DNA of 64,000 bases from Methanoculleus chikugoensis (GTDB taxonomy: Archaea; Halobacteriota; Methanomicrobia; Methanomicrobiales; Methanoculleaceae), in NCBI RefSeq assembly GCF_019669965.1, contig NZ_AP019781.1:2171092-2235091 (forward strand). The letters are read 5' to 3'. Positions 44,304-52,672 of this stretch are shown here, piece by piece. Below the pieces are notes generated by a model that did no database searches, was not told the origin of the DNA, and saw only the letters and a program-made list of their open reading frames with translations. Position numbers and translations under genes: made by a program. Within the stretch, counting starts at the first letter, position 1. Every line of letters starts with the position of its first letter.

Positions 44304-44310
44304 TTTTTTT
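44304..44310 (+). terminator. Poly-T end after wtpA
   Basis: Seven T residues follow CCCC soon after the wtpA stop in a convergent gap, a likely transcription end. Confidence 0.5.
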
Positions 44311-44331
44311 GCAGGATAACGGTGAAGGTCT

Positions 44332-44583
44332 TCATCCGCTCTGCTTGACCAGGAGGGTGAGCCCGACCAGGACTGCGGTGGCTGCGTTCGCCGCCACGAT
44401 GGCGGGATCCCCCCTCACCACCCCGTAGGCGAGCCAGAGCAGGACGCCCGCGAGGAGGACGATGAGCATCGAAAGCGAGAGGTCGGCGGTCGACCGCGTG
44501 CGCCACGCCCGGACGGCCTGCGGCGCGAACGAGAGCGTCGTGAGCGATCCGGCGAGAAGGCCGAGTACGGTGACGGTGTCCAT
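44332..44583 (-). CDS. SemiSWEET/PQ-loop transporter
   Basis: An 83-residue protein with three membrane helices (LGLLAGSLTTLSFAPQAV, LSLSMLIVLLAGVLLWLAYG, AANAATAVLVGLTLLV). The PQ motif SFAPQAVRAWRTRSTADLS is that of SemiSWEETs, which dimerise to move small sugars. The substrate is unknown. It is convergent with wtpA and follows the molybdate transporter gene on the same strand. Confidence 0.87.
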   Translation of the reverse strand: MDTVTVLGLLAGSLTTLSFAPQAVRAWRTRSTADLSLSMLIVLLAGVLLWLAYGVVRGDPAIVAANAATAVLVGLTLLVKQSG

Positions 44584-44625
44584 CTCCCCACGGTCTTACG
44601 CCGGATGAGATAAACCCTGGTCGGG

Positions 44626-45759
44626 TCAGGGACCGGGTGTTCCCGCACTCTTCCGCCGCTCGACGGCGTAGGCCAGGACCATCCCGACGATGAAGGCGAC
44701 CGTGAGGCCGACCGCGAGGGTGAGGACGGCGATGACCGCCGTGACCAGGTAGGACTCCGTCTTGATGCTATGCTTCCCGAGTTCGAGCGCCACGAAGACC
44801 AGGAGCGCGCCGAAGATCCCCAGGGGGATGAGGGTCAGGACCTCCGGCGGGGCGAAGGCGACGGCGAAGATGAGGATGAAGATCCCGGCGACGATGTTCG
44901 CCCCGCCGGTCCTCGCGCCGAACCGGTACATCGCGGCGAGCCCCCCGGCGCCGTGGCACATCGGAAACCCGCCGAGCGGCGTCGAGACGAGGTTCATCGC
45001 CCCGATCGTCCGCGAGAGCCGGTCGGGGTCGACGCCCTTCTTCGGGAAGAGGTCGTAGGTGAGGAGGGACGTCGCGAGGATGGCGTTCGCTATCGTGAGC
45101 GGTATCTGCGGGAGGACGAGGGCCCAGGTGCCGGCGATGAAGTCCGACGGCATCGGGAGGACGAGGGCGGGGAGGGGCATCAGGCGGAACGGCGGCATCC
45201 CCTGCGCGGAGATCCCGACGGCAAGCCCGATGATGAGGACGAGGAGGGCGGAGATGTCCGGGATCCGGGTGCGTTGCGACGCGATGAAGAAGGCAACGAT
45301 GACCGCGATCGCGAGCACTGCGACGAGCGTGTCGACGACGATGTAGCCGAGCGACGTCCGGAGGAGGAGGAGCGCGAGGCCTGCCTGGACGCCGCGGATG
45401 ACGCTTCTCGGGATCCGGCCTTCAAGCCAGGCCATCCCGCCGACGAGGCCGATCGCGAGGAAGAGCACCCCGACGACGATTCCCGAGGCCACGATCTCGC
45501 CGGCACAGAGGCCTTCCGCGATGACGACGGCGCCGATCGCCTTCATCGGCTCGATGGGGATGGGAAGGCGGTAGTAGAGCCCGGTGATGATGAACCAGGC
45601 GGCGACGAAGAGGAAGAAGTGGCTGACGTTCACGTCCGGGCAGACGATCGCGACGCCGAGCAGGATGGGGAATATGGTGCCGAAGTCGCCGACCGCTCCG
45701 GCGATCTCCTCGAGGGTGATCCGGACACCCCGTTCCTCCGTTTCGCTGTTCTCCGCCAT
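44626..45759 (-). CDS. MolT-like sulfate/molybdate transporter
   Basis: A 377-residue membrane protein with about ten helices. It starts MAENSETEERGVRITLEEI and has AGAVGDFGTIFPILLGVA, RLPIPIEPMKAIGAVVIAEG, TPLGGFPMCHGAGGLAAMYRF and GARTGGANIVAG. The family (putative sulfate/molybdate transporters, MOT1/MolT) imports molybdate or sulfate. The start at 45759 follows GGAGAG; the open frame goes 21 codons further but is Lys/Arg-rich without a site. It supports the oxyanion theme of this region. Confidence 0.87.
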   Translation of the reverse strand: MAENSETEERGVRITLEEIAGAVGDFGTIFPILLGVAIVCPDVNVSHFFLFVAAWFIITGLYYRLPIPIEPMKAIGAVVIAEGLCAGEIVASGIVVGVLFLAIGLVGGMAWLEGRIPRSVIRGVQAGLALLLLRTSLGYIVVDTLVAVLAIAVIVAFFIASQRTRIPDISALLVLIIGLAVGISAQGMPPFRLMPLPALVLPMPSDFIAGTWALVLPQIPLTIANAILATSLLTYDLFPKKGVDPDRLSRTIGAMNLVSTPLGGFPMCHGAGGLAAMYRFGARTGGANIVAGIFILIFAVAFAPPEVLTLIPLGIFGALLVFVALELGKHSIKTESYLVTAVIAVLTLAVGLTVAFIVGMVLAYAVERRKSAGTPGP

Positions 45760-46110
45760 ACGCACTCTCCTTCTATGTCTCCTCTCCTTTTTGGGGTTTT
45801 TGGAAGGATGCTTCCCCGCCATAAATGTTGTCGATATACTTTTTCAGCAGCTGCATCAGGGTAAGCTGCAGGAGTTATCATTGTGGTGAATGTAAACGCT
45901 TATTTTGCTCTATCGAGTAATAATCCCTATGAAAGCGCACCACCCTTCCGTTCTTCCACCGCCTTTTACGGCAACTATCGCTTCTTCGCACACGTGCACC
46001 GGAACCGCCCCCGACACGCCGGAAGCTGCCGGAACTGCGGAACCCGAACCGCTCGTCTCCATTACCCCGACGGGGATGAGACCCTGACGGGACAAAACGA
46101 GCATGAAACC
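45760..46110. promoter_or_regulatory. Divergent region between MolT-like gene and trmO
   Basis: This holds GATATACTTTTT (45833-45844, TATA-like), two direct AGCTGCA repeats 15 bases apart (45849 and 45864), and GGAG at 45871-45874 placed eight bases before an in-frame GTG (45883). That GTG would give TrmO 76 extra residues. No other gene is supported. Confidence 0.4.
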
Positions 46111-46617
46111 ATGGAGACCGCCACCTACCGGATCATCGGGACCATCCGATCGCCGTTCACCGACGGGGACACCACGCCCATCCAGAGCATCTTCTCTGAA
46201 GCAGAGGGGACGATCGAGGTCGCTCCCGGGTACGCCGACGGGCTGGAGGGGCTCGATGGGTTCTCCCACATTTACCTTCTCTACCATTTCCACCGGGTAA
46301 ACGGGTTTTCCCTGCGCCAGCGTCCGTTCGCCGACGGCAGCAGGGAGCGCGGGATCTTTGCCATACGCCACTGCAACCGCCCGAACCCGATCGGGATCTC
46401 CCTCGTCGAGGTCATCGCCGTCGAGGGCAGCACCGTCCGGGTTCGCGGGATCGACGTACTGGACGGCACGCCGCTCCTCGACATCAAGCCATACGTCCGC
46501 CAGTTCGACCACCGTGACGAGGTCAGGAGCGGCTGGGTCGACGCGCGGCGCATCGCGGAGGTGAAGGTCCGGAGTTTCTCGCCAAAGGATCTCCGGGAGT
46601 ATGAAGAGTCTGCGTGA
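46111..46617 (+). CDS. trmO: tRNA (N6-threonylcarbamoyladenosine-N6)-methyltransferase, TrmO/TsaA type
   Basis: TrmO methylates t6A37 to m6t6A with SAM in some tRNAs. The 168-residue core starts METATYRIIGTIRSPF and has AEGTIEVAPGYADGLEGLDG, FSHIYLLYHFH and the hallmark RHCNRPNPIGISLVEV with DGTPLLDIKPYV. ATG 46111 gives the normal family start. A GTG 76 codons upstream with a ribosome site keeps the frame open, so a longer form is possible. The gene is convergent with MscS copy 1. Confidence 0.88.
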   Translation: METATYRIIGTIRSPFTDGDTTPIQSIFSEAEGTIEVAPGYADGLEGLDGFSHIYLLYHFHRVNGFSLRQRPFADGSRERGIFAIRHCNRPNPIGISLVEVIAVEGSTVRVRGIDVLDGTPLLDIKPYVRQFDHRDEVRSGWVDARRIAEVKVRSFSPKDLREYEESA

Positions 46618-46624
46618 GGACTCG

Positions 46625-46671
46625 CGGCCTTCGGCGGCCCGCGTTTACCCACGCTAAAGCGGCGAAGGCCG
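46625..46671. terminator. Bidirectional hairpin trmO/mscS
   Basis: CGGCCTTC (46625-46632) pairs with GAAGGCCG (46664-46671), and smaller GC-rich arms lie inside. It fills the 54-base gap between two convergent stop codons. No T tract follows, so it may be an mRNA 3' stabiliser rather than a terminator. Confidence 0.45.
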
Positions 46672-47589
46672 TCACGCCGGGTTCTCCGGCGCGGACCCCA
46701 TCTCCGGTTTCTTTGCTTCAAGGAGGTCTTCGGCCTTCAGCCGCCCGATGACGGCATCGAGATACCCGGAGACGATCCGGTCCCTCTCGGGGATCTCCCG
46801 GATCCAGACCCGCACCGTCAGCCGGACCCACTCCTCCCTGATCGACGTGACCTGTACCTTCGGCTCGAAGATCGCAAGGCCGGTATGGGGGAGATCGGAG
46901 GAGAGGCGCCCGATGTAGGGGAGGTCGAAGAGGCTCTGGACCGCTGAGCGTTCGGCCGGCTCGACGTGGGGCAGGATCCGGGGATGGTCGCGGGCTGCCG
47001 CGAGGGCGATCTCCTGCACCCGCCCAAGATCCGCGGTGACCGGGACGGTGAGCGGGATCGCGATCTCCTGGAGCCCGGCGCGGGAGTAGTTGATCACCTT
47101 TGAGGTGATGATACTCGAGTTCGGGGTGAGGATCAGACCGCCGTCGAGCCCTTTGAGGGTCGTCGTCGTGAACGAGATGTCCTGCACCTTGCCGGGCCCG
47201 GTCTCCGGCCTTCCGCTGACGATCACCCACTCCTCGAGCTGGACCGGACGGTTGATGGTGATCAGGATGCCGGCGATGGCGTTCTGGATGATCTGGCGCG
47301 ACGAGAAGGCTAACACGATACCGAGGATACCGAGCGATGCCGCGAAGGCCGTCGGGTCGAAGGCGAGGAAGTGCCGGGCGCTCGCGTAGATCCCCCCGAC
47401 GATGATCCCGTACTGCAGGATGGCCGCCGCCCATTTGGCCGTCCCGCGGGAGACCCGGCCGTCGAGCGCCCGCCGGAGGAGGAGGTAGGCGAGGTTGCCG
47501 AGGAAGAGGAAGACGACGAAGGTGAAGATGAACGCGAGGAATGCATCAAGGGCAACCCCCCCGATGAAGACCGGGACAATCTCCTGCAT
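46672..47589 (-). CDS. MscS-type mechanosensitive channel 1
   Basis: A 305-residue protein with about three N-terminal helices, the pore-like FAASLGILGIVLAFSSRQIIQNAIAGILI, the beta domain RPVQLEEWVIVSGRPETGPGKVQDI, and LTPNSSIITSKVINYS. Together these are the MscS core. It releases solutes upon membrane tension, or may leak small ions. It is a tandem paralogue of the next gene, 39 bases away; both also share the short C-terminal domain (VTSIREEWVRLTVRVWIREIP). Confidence 0.88.
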   Translation of the reverse strand: MQEIVPVFIGGVALDAFLAFIFTFVVFLFLGNLAYLLLRRALDGRVSRGTAKWAAAILQYGIIVGGIYASARHFLAFDPTAFAASLGILGIVLAFSSRQIIQNAIAGILITINRPVQLEEWVIVSGRPETGPGKVQDISFTTTTLKGLDGGLILTPNSSIITSKVINYSRAGLQEIAIPLTVPVTADLGRVQEIALAAARDHPRILPHVEPAERSAVQSLFDLPYIGRLSSDLPHTGLAIFEPKVQVTSIREEWVRLTVRVWIREIPERDRIVSGYLDAVIGRLKAEDLLEAKKPEMGSAPENPA

Positions 47590-47628
47590 GTAGAAAGGGG
47601 TGAGAGACGGGAGGATTAATCCCTTCCG

Positions 47629-48513
47629 TCACGACGCCTCGGCCTTGACCGGGATCCCCTCGGCCTGCAGGCGGCCGAGAACCTCTCTGAGGTAGCGTGA
47701 CGTGACCTCGTCCTTCTGCGGGAGCTTCTTGATCCAGGCCCGGACGGTCAGCTTGATCCAGCCGTCGTTGACCGAGACGATGTGGACGGCAGGCTCCAGG
47801 TACGCAAGGTCCGGGCGCTCGGAGCGGAGGCGCCTGTTGTAGGGGAGGTCGAAGAGGTCCTGGACGGCGGAACGTCCGTGCTGGTCGGGGTTGCGGATGA
47901 TCCGGGGGTCGTCGTGGGCTGCCGCGAGGGCGATCCCGCGCACCTGCGCGAGGTCTGCAGCGACGGGGACGGAGAGCGAGACGTGGATCTCCATCAGCCC
48001 GCCCCGGGAGTAGTTGATGACCTTCGAGGCGATGATGCTCGAGTTCGGCATCAGGACCAGCCCGCCGTCGAGCCCCTGGAGGATCGTCGTCGTGAACGAG
48101 ATATCATGCACCTTGCACAGCCCCGTCGACGGCATCTCCCCGACGACGATCCACTCTTCGAGCTGGACCGGGCGGTTGATCGTGATCAGGATGCCGGCAA
48201 GGACGTTCTGGGTGATCTGGGTCGACGAGACGGCCACGATGATGCCGAGGATCCCGAGCGATGCGGCAACAGCCGTGAGATCGAAGTCGAGGAGGTAGCG
48301 CGCGCTCGCGTAGACCCCGCCGATGATGACGGCGTACTGCAGGATGGCCGCCGCCCACTTGGCCGTTCCCGGGGAGGTGCGCCCGTCGAGTGCCTGCCGG
48401 AGAAGCATGTAAATGAGGTTACCGAGGAAGAGAAAGACGACAAGGGCGAGGAGGAACGCAAAGAATGCATCAAGGGGCACCCCGCCGATGAGGGCCGGAT
48501 CGCTCGTCTGCAT
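47629..48513 (-). CDS. MscS-type mechanosensitive channel 2
   Basis: A 294-residue paralogue of the neighbouring channel, aligned over its full length: MQTSDPALIGGVPLDAFFAF against MQEIVPVFIGGVALDAFLAF, VAASLGILGIIVAVSSTQIT and LMPNSSIIASKVINYSRGG. Its upstream leader resembles that of copy 1 (GGGATTAA...CTCCCG), so the duplication took the leader too. It probably forms the same type of channel, perhaps mixed. Why two copies lie here is unknown. Confidence 0.88.
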   Translation of the reverse strand: MQTSDPALIGGVPLDAFFAFLLALVVFLFLGNLIYMLLRQALDGRTSPGTAKWAAAILQYAVIIGGVYASARYLLDFDLTAVAASLGILGIIVAVSSTQITQNVLAGILITINRPVQLEEWIVVGEMPSTGLCKVHDISFTTTILQGLDGGLVLMPNSSIIASKVINYSRGGLMEIHVSLSVPVAADLAQVRGIALAAAHDDPRIIRNPDQHGRSAVQDLFDLPYNRRLRSERPDLAYLEPAVHIVSVNDGWIKLTVRAWIKKLPQKDEVTSRYLREVLGRLQAEGIPVKAEAS

Positions 48514-48540
48514 ATAGAGTGAGGTGGGCGGGCGGGAGAG

Positions 48541-48894
48541 TTAATCCCTCCCATACCCGCCGGACCGCGCCTGGAGCGCCGGGAAGACCGCAGCGCCGAG
48601 GATCTCTTCTGCGCGCTCCGGGTAGCGCTCCGCCATGATCGAGAGGAGCCGCTGTGTCCCCGCGGCCGTGGTGGAGATCCCGACCCGCTCGGCCCGGCGG
48701 ATCAGCCCGTCCCGCTCCATCTCCCCGAACCGGGGGAGGACGTAGTAGTGCGGGATCCCGAGGTGCTCGGCAAGTTTCCGGGTCGTCGGGAAACGGAACG
48801 AGACGCCCTCCGGGGAGAAACTGAGGGTTACGCACCGGTCATCCAGGAGAAGGATCCTCGCAGCCGCCTCAAAGATATCGTCGTGTGTGGACAT
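48541..48894 (-). CDS. Winged-helix-like small protein
   Basis: A 117-residue protein. The middle RFPTTRKLAEHLGIPHYYVLPRFGEMERDGLIRR reads as a helix-turn-helix with a wing, like MarR/ArsR-type transcription factors, followed by a helical tail (TQRLLSIMAERYPERAEEI). It has no metal-binding Cys. It lies 27 bases upstream of MscS copy 2 on the same strand, so it may control or simply share that transcript. A ligand is not evident. Confidence 0.6.
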   Translation of the reverse strand: MSTHDDIFEAAARILLLDDRCVTLSFSPEGVSFRFPTTRKLAEHLGIPHYYVLPRFGEMERDGLIRRAERVGISTTAAGTQRLLSIMAERYPERAEEILGAAVFPALQARSGGYGRD

Positions 48895-48943
48895 CCGATC
48901 GTACCAGTAGTCGCGCCCGGCGGAAAAAAAGAGGTCGGTTCGG

Positions 48944-49177
48944 TTATGCTGCTTCCGCCTTCATTTCGCCGCGCTCTTCCTCGGGCATCCCCTCGAGGTA
49001 GACGATCTCGGCGCCGATGTCCTGTGCAATCTGTTCGAGTTCGACCTTCCTGAAGTGGGTCCCCTCCACCTTCAGGTGCTTTTTTTCGCCCTGCTCTTCG
49101 ACGACGGCAACAACGCGGAACCGGGGCTGCTTCACGCCGGTACCGACTTTCTGGCGTTCTCGTGCGTAGATCTTCAT
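48944..49177 (-). CDS. Small conserved-looking protein divergent from MosA/B-like gene
   Basis: A 77-residue protein starting MKIYARERQKVGTGVKQP, then FRVVAVVEEQGEKKHLKVEG, THFRKVELEQIAQDIGAEIV and an acidic end. It looks like a compact alpha-beta protein. GGTGAAG precedes the ATG. I cannot name a family, though the arrangement next to a storage-protein gene suggests a common task. It shares a promoter gap with the palindrome TGGTATACCA. Confidence 0.7.
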   Translation of the reverse strand: MKIYARERQKVGTGVKQPRFRVVAVVEEQGEKKHLKVEGTHFRKVELEQIAQDIGAEIVYLEGMPEEERGEMKAEAA

Positions 49178-49200
49178 TACTTCTTCACCTCATAACCAAC

Positions 49201-49222
49201 TGGTATACCAGCAGATATACCA
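49201..49222. promoter_or_regulatory. Palindrome TGGTATACCA plus half site
   Basis: A perfect 10-base palindrome TGGTATACCA is followed four bases on by ATATACCA, a repeat of its right half. They lie in the promoter gap between the 77-residue gene (minus) and the MosA/B-like gene (plus), where CTTAATACTT (about 49230) is the plus TATA candidate. It might be a binding site for a regulator of both. Confidence 0.48.
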
Positions 49223-49270
49223 CGAAGATACTTAATACTTACGCTCGCATATGCTATGAGGAGATTAACC

Positions 49271-50077
49271 ATGGCAGAGCGGTTTGAGATGGGATCGAGA
49301 CTCAAGGGCGAGAGCCTGGTCCGACGGAGCCTGCTCCGCGAGACCGGGGAGGTCCGGCAGATCCGGATCATGCCGGACTTAAACGTGGTCAAGATCGGCG
49401 GCCACGGCGTCATCGATTACGGGCGGGAGATCGTTCACCCGTTGATGGAGGAGATCGGCGAACTCTCCCGCGACCACAAGATCCTGGTCGCCACCGGCGG
49501 CGGCGCCCGGGTCCGGCACATCCTCGACGTCGGGATCGACCTCGGGATGCCTACGGGGGTGCTCGCGGAGCTCGCGGGTAAGATCAGCGAGCAGAACGCG
49601 ACCATGATCTCGCTCCTCCTCTCGAAGTACAACGGCACCCGGATCCAGACCGGCGACCTCCTGGACCTCCCCTCGCTCATATCCCTCGGTATGCTCCCGG
49701 TCGTCCAGGGCACCCCGCCCTACGGGCTCTACGAGCACCCGCCGAAACTCGGGAGCATACCGCCGCACCGGACGGATACCGGCGCCTTCCTGATGGCGGA
49801 GGTCGTCGGCGGAAAGAACTGCATCCTCGGGAAGAATGTGGATGGGCTCTATGCGGAGAACCCGTTCGTGAACCCCGACGCCGAGTTCATCGCGGAGATC
49901 ACGGCCGACGAACTCCTGGAGATGCAACTCGAGGATATGGTCCTCGAACCGATGGCGGTCGAACTCCTCCGTGACGCCGTCCACATCAGAGAGATCAAGG
50001 TGGTGAACGCCCACGTCCCCGGCAATATTGCGAAGGCCGTCAACGGGGAGCGGGTCGGCACCGTCATCCGGGCGTGA
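49271..50077 (+). CDS. Molybdenum storage protein (MosA/MosB)-like, amino-acid kinase fold
   Basis: A 268-residue member of the amino acid kinase superfamily, nearest to the Azotobacter Mo storage protein subunits and UMP kinase. It has VVKIGGHGVIDYG, HKILVATGGGARVRHILDVG, LPVVQGTPPYGLYEHPPK, HRTDTGAFLMAEVVGG and LGKNVDGLYAENPFVN. MoSto stores polyoxomolybdate in a hexameric cage with ATP. Given the nearby W/Mo transporters, oxyanion storage is plausible, but a kinase role cannot be ruled out. ATG 49271 follows GAGGAGAT. Confidence 0.82.
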   Translation: MAERFEMGSRLKGESLVRRSLLRETGEVRQIRIMPDLNVVKIGGHGVIDYGREIVHPLMEEIGELSRDHKILVATGGGARVRHILDVGIDLGMPTGVLAELAGKISEQNATMISLLLSKYNGTRIQTGDLLDLPSLISLGMLPVVQGTPPYGLYEHPPKLGSIPPHRTDTGAFLMAEVVGGKNCILGKNVDGLYAENPFVNPDAEFIAEITADELLEMQLEDMVLEPMAVELLRDAVHIREIKVVNAHVPGNIAKAVNGERVGTVIRA

Positions 50078-50165
50078 CGGCCTCCCGGGTCAACCATTTT
50101 CCATTAACTCTGGAGAAGTCTTCTTTAGCGTTGCGCGCAGATCTTTACAGCACACGAGCGATTCC

Positions 50166-50864
50166 ATGACCATCTATCTCGGCATTGACGACACCGACAC
50201 CCGCGAGTCCCGGGGGACCGGACGGCTCGCCCGCACGATTGCAGCAGAACTCGCCCGGTCGTATACGGTGACGGGGGTGACCCGTCACCAGCTCTTCGTC
50301 CATCCCGCCGTGCCCTACACCTCCCACAACAGTTCGGCGGTCATCCACATCCGGGAGGAGGAGCGCGGGACCGCGGCCGCCGTCTTCGCGACGGCAAGGG
50401 AGATGATGCTCGCCGACTTCGTCGAGGGGAGCGACCCGGGGGTCTGCGCCGCCGCCGACCCCGAGATCAACGGCGACCTCTCCCGCTTCGGGTTCGCCGC
50501 GAAGACGAGCATCGTGACGCAGGATGAGGCGCGAAGGCTCGCCCGCAAGGCCGGGATCCTCCTCGAAGGGCTCGGCGGCACCGAAGACGGCGTCATCGGC
50601 GCGCTCGCCGGGGTCGGGCTTGCGGCATCGGGGAATGACGGCCGGTTCGTCCAGAAGGGGACGACACGCGACCTCCGCGGCACCCAGACGGTCGCCGCGA
50701 TCCTAGCCTCCGGCGTCGACCGGGTGATGACCACCGGCGGCGCGGTGGTCGAGGAAGGTGTCGTTACTCTGCGGAAATTCCCGAAACCCGCCTGCATCGG
50801 GGGGAAGGCGATCCTCTACGTCGAGGCGGACGGCGAAGCGTATTGCGATATCGTGGTGGGATGA
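50166..50864 (+). CDS. TiaS-like GIDDTD protein (short)
   Basis: A 232-residue protein beginning MTIYLGIDDTDTRESRGTGR. The GIDDTD motif is shared with the N-terminal catalytic domain of TiaS, which modifies tRNA-Ile2 with agmatine using ATP. Later parts (PYTSHNSSAVIHI, GTEDGVIGALAGVGLAASGNDGRFV) also resemble that domain. At 232 residues it lacks TiaS's OB and zinc-ribbon parts, so it is either a separate family or a trimmed relative. The function is not certain. The start ATG 50166 is the only one with the motif at its normal place. Confidence 0.72.
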   Translation: MTIYLGIDDTDTRESRGTGRLARTIAAELARSYTVTGVTRHQLFVHPAVPYTSHNSSAVIHIREEERGTAAAVFATAREMMLADFVEGSDPGVCAAADPEINGDLSRFGFAAKTSIVTQDEARRLARKAGILLEGLGGTEDGVIGALAGVGLAASGNDGRFVQKGTTRDLRGTQTVAAILASGVDRVMTTGGAVVEEGVVTLRKFPKPACIGGKAILYVEADGEAYCDIVVG

Positions 50865-50987
50865 AGACGAATCAACAATATCACCTTAACCATGGAGGAT
50901 GTAAAATCCATTAAGTATATCAAGTTCACATTAACACAAAACACATCTACTTAAATGCACGTATCACGATATATCAATCTGATCATC

Positions 50988-51911
50988 ATGCACAGACGAA
51001 TTATTTTTGCTGTTGCGGCCGTCATGGTCGCCCTCATGCTGATCTGCGGCTGTATCGGGACGACAACCGACCCGACACCCGTAGAGAAACAGCAACTCCG
51101 TATCGCCACGACGACCAGCCTCTACGACACCAAACTCCTCGACCACCTCACACCGATCTTCGAGGAGAAGTACAACGCCGAGGTGCTGATCGTCTCCGCC
51201 GGGACCGGCAAGGCGATCGAGTACGGCCAGCGGGGCGATGTGGACGTCCTGATGGTGCACGACCGTGCGCGTGAAGACGCCTTCATCGCCGACGGCTACG
51301 GCATCAACCGGCGCGTCTTCGCCTACAACTACTTCGTCCTCGTCGGGCCCGAGTCCGACCCGGCAGCGATCAAGGGCATGCAGCCCGAAGCGGCGTTCAC
51401 CGCCATCCGCGAGAAGGGAATGGCCGACGAGGATGTCGTCTTCGTCTCGCGCGGCGACGCGTCGGGCACGCACTCCAAGGAGAAGGCTATCTGGAAGGGC
51501 GCCGGGTTCAACTACTCGACGGATGTGCAGGGCTCCGGCGACTGGTACCAGGAGGCCGGAACGGGCATGGGCGCGACCCTTGCGCTGACAAATGAGAAGC
51601 AGGCCTACACCCTCTCCGACATCGGCACCTACCTCGCCTACAAGGGCGACCTCGATCTCGTAGCGCTCGTTGACGAGGGCGACATCCTGCTCAACGTCTA
51701 CTGCGCGATGGAGATCAACCCCGAGAAGTACCCCGACACCAACACCACCGTCGCGAAGGACTGGGTCAACTTCCTGATCTCCGATGATATCCAGAAGGAG
51801 ATTGCATCCTTCGGTGTCGACCAGTACGGCCAGCCGCTCTTCTACGCCGCCCAGGACGACTGGGAGAAGATCGGCGTGACCGAGGCTGAAGTGAAGGACC
51901 CGATCGCCTGA
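50988..51911 (+). CDS. tupA: Tungstate ABC transporter substrate-binding lipoprotein (copy 2)
   Basis: A 307-residue lipoprotein: the signal VMVALMLICGCIG with lipid Cys C22, then the family motif RIATTTSLYDTKLLDHL, SAGTGKAIEYGQRGDVDVLMVH, FVSRGDASGTHSKEKAIW and QAYTLSDIGTYLAY. It is the paralogue of copy 1, but with a lipobox. A start 11 codons earlier (ATG 50955) is possible. TTAAGTA (50911) and TACTTAA (50948) are inverted copies in the promoter gap. TupBC follow. Confidence 0.92.
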   Translation: MHRRIIFAVAAVMVALMLICGCIGTTTDPTPVEKQQLRIATTTSLYDTKLLDHLTPIFEEKYNAEVLIVSAGTGKAIEYGQRGDVDVLMVHDRAREDAFIADGYGINRRVFAYNYFVLVGPESDPAAIKGMQPEAAFTAIREKGMADEDVVFVSRGDASGTHSKEKAIWKGAGFNYSTDVQGSGDWYQEAGTGMGATLALTNEKQAYTLSDIGTYLAYKGDLDLVALVDEGDILLNVYCAMEINPEKYPDTNTTVAKDWVNFLISDDIQKEIASFGVDQYGQPLFYAAQDDWEKIGVTEAEVKDPIA

Positions 51912-51929
51912 TCCGGCCCGAATTCACCC

Positions 51930-51935
51930 TTTTTT
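51930..51935 (+). terminator. T tract between tupA2 and tupB2
   Basis: Six T residues lie 19 bases after the tupA2 stop, inside the operon. Partial ending here would give more binding protein than permease, a common need. Confidence 0.35.
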
Positions 51936-51966
51936 GTCTTCAGCTGCGTGCGGAGAGGTGGAGAGC

Positions 51967-52668
51967 ATGTACGAGATCGTCGAGGGGTTCCTGGAGGCAA
52001 TCAGGCTCATCGTCACGCTCGACCCCGATGTGATGGCCATCGCCGCGCGGAGCATCGTTATATCGCTCACCGCAACGATCATCGCCTCGCTGATCGCCGT
52101 TCCGCTCGGGGCCGCGATCAACTTCGGGACGTTCCCGGGCAGAAAGAGCCTCATCAACCTGATCCAGACGCTCTACTCCCTCCCGACGGTCATCGTCGGG
52201 CTGCTCATATTCCTGCTTATCTCCCGCGTCGGCCCGTTCGGGTTCATGCGGCTGCTCTTCACCCCGACCGCGATGATCATCGCGCAGACGGTGCTCATCC
52301 TCCCGATCATGACCGGCCTCACGATCTCCGCGCTCTCGGGGGTCGACCCGGTGATCAGGGACACCCTCCGCTCGCTCGGGGCAACCCGACTCCAGTTCCT
52401 GGTGAACATCTTGAAAGAAGCCCGGTTCGCTATCCTTGCGACCGTCGCGGTCGGGTTCGGGCGGGCGATATCGGAGGTCGGGGCGGCGATCCTCGTCGGC
52501 GGCAACATCGCGGCGTCGTCGTTTGCGAGTTCGACCCGGGTCCTGACGACCGCAATATCGCTCGAGACCTCGATGGGCAACATCTCCCAGTCCATCGCGC
52601 TCGGGCTCGTCCTGCTCGCGATCGCCCTCGGCGTGAATCTCGCCATAACCACGGTGCAGCACCGGTGA
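51967..52668 (+). CDS. tupB: Tungstate ABC transporter permease (copy 2)
   Basis: A 233-residue permease paralogous to copy 1: MYEIVEGFLEAIRLIVTLDP, LIQTLYSLPTVIVGLLIFLL, the EAA loop LRSLGATRLQFLVNILKEAR and GFGRAISEVGAAILVGGN. An insertion of a few residues (AASSFASSTRV) distinguishes it from copy 1. It ends four bases before tupC2. Confidence 0.93.
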   Translation: MYEIVEGFLEAIRLIVTLDPDVMAIAARSIVISLTATIIASLIAVPLGAAINFGTFPGRKSLINLIQTLYSLPTVIVGLLIFLLISRVGPFGFMRLLFTPTAMIIAQTVLILPIMTGLTISALSGVDPVIRDTLRSLGATRLQFLVNILKEARFAILATVAVGFGRAISEVGAAILVGGNIAASSFASSTRVLTTAISLETSMGNISQSIALGLVLLAIALGVNLAITTVQHR

Positions 52669-52672
52669 TACC

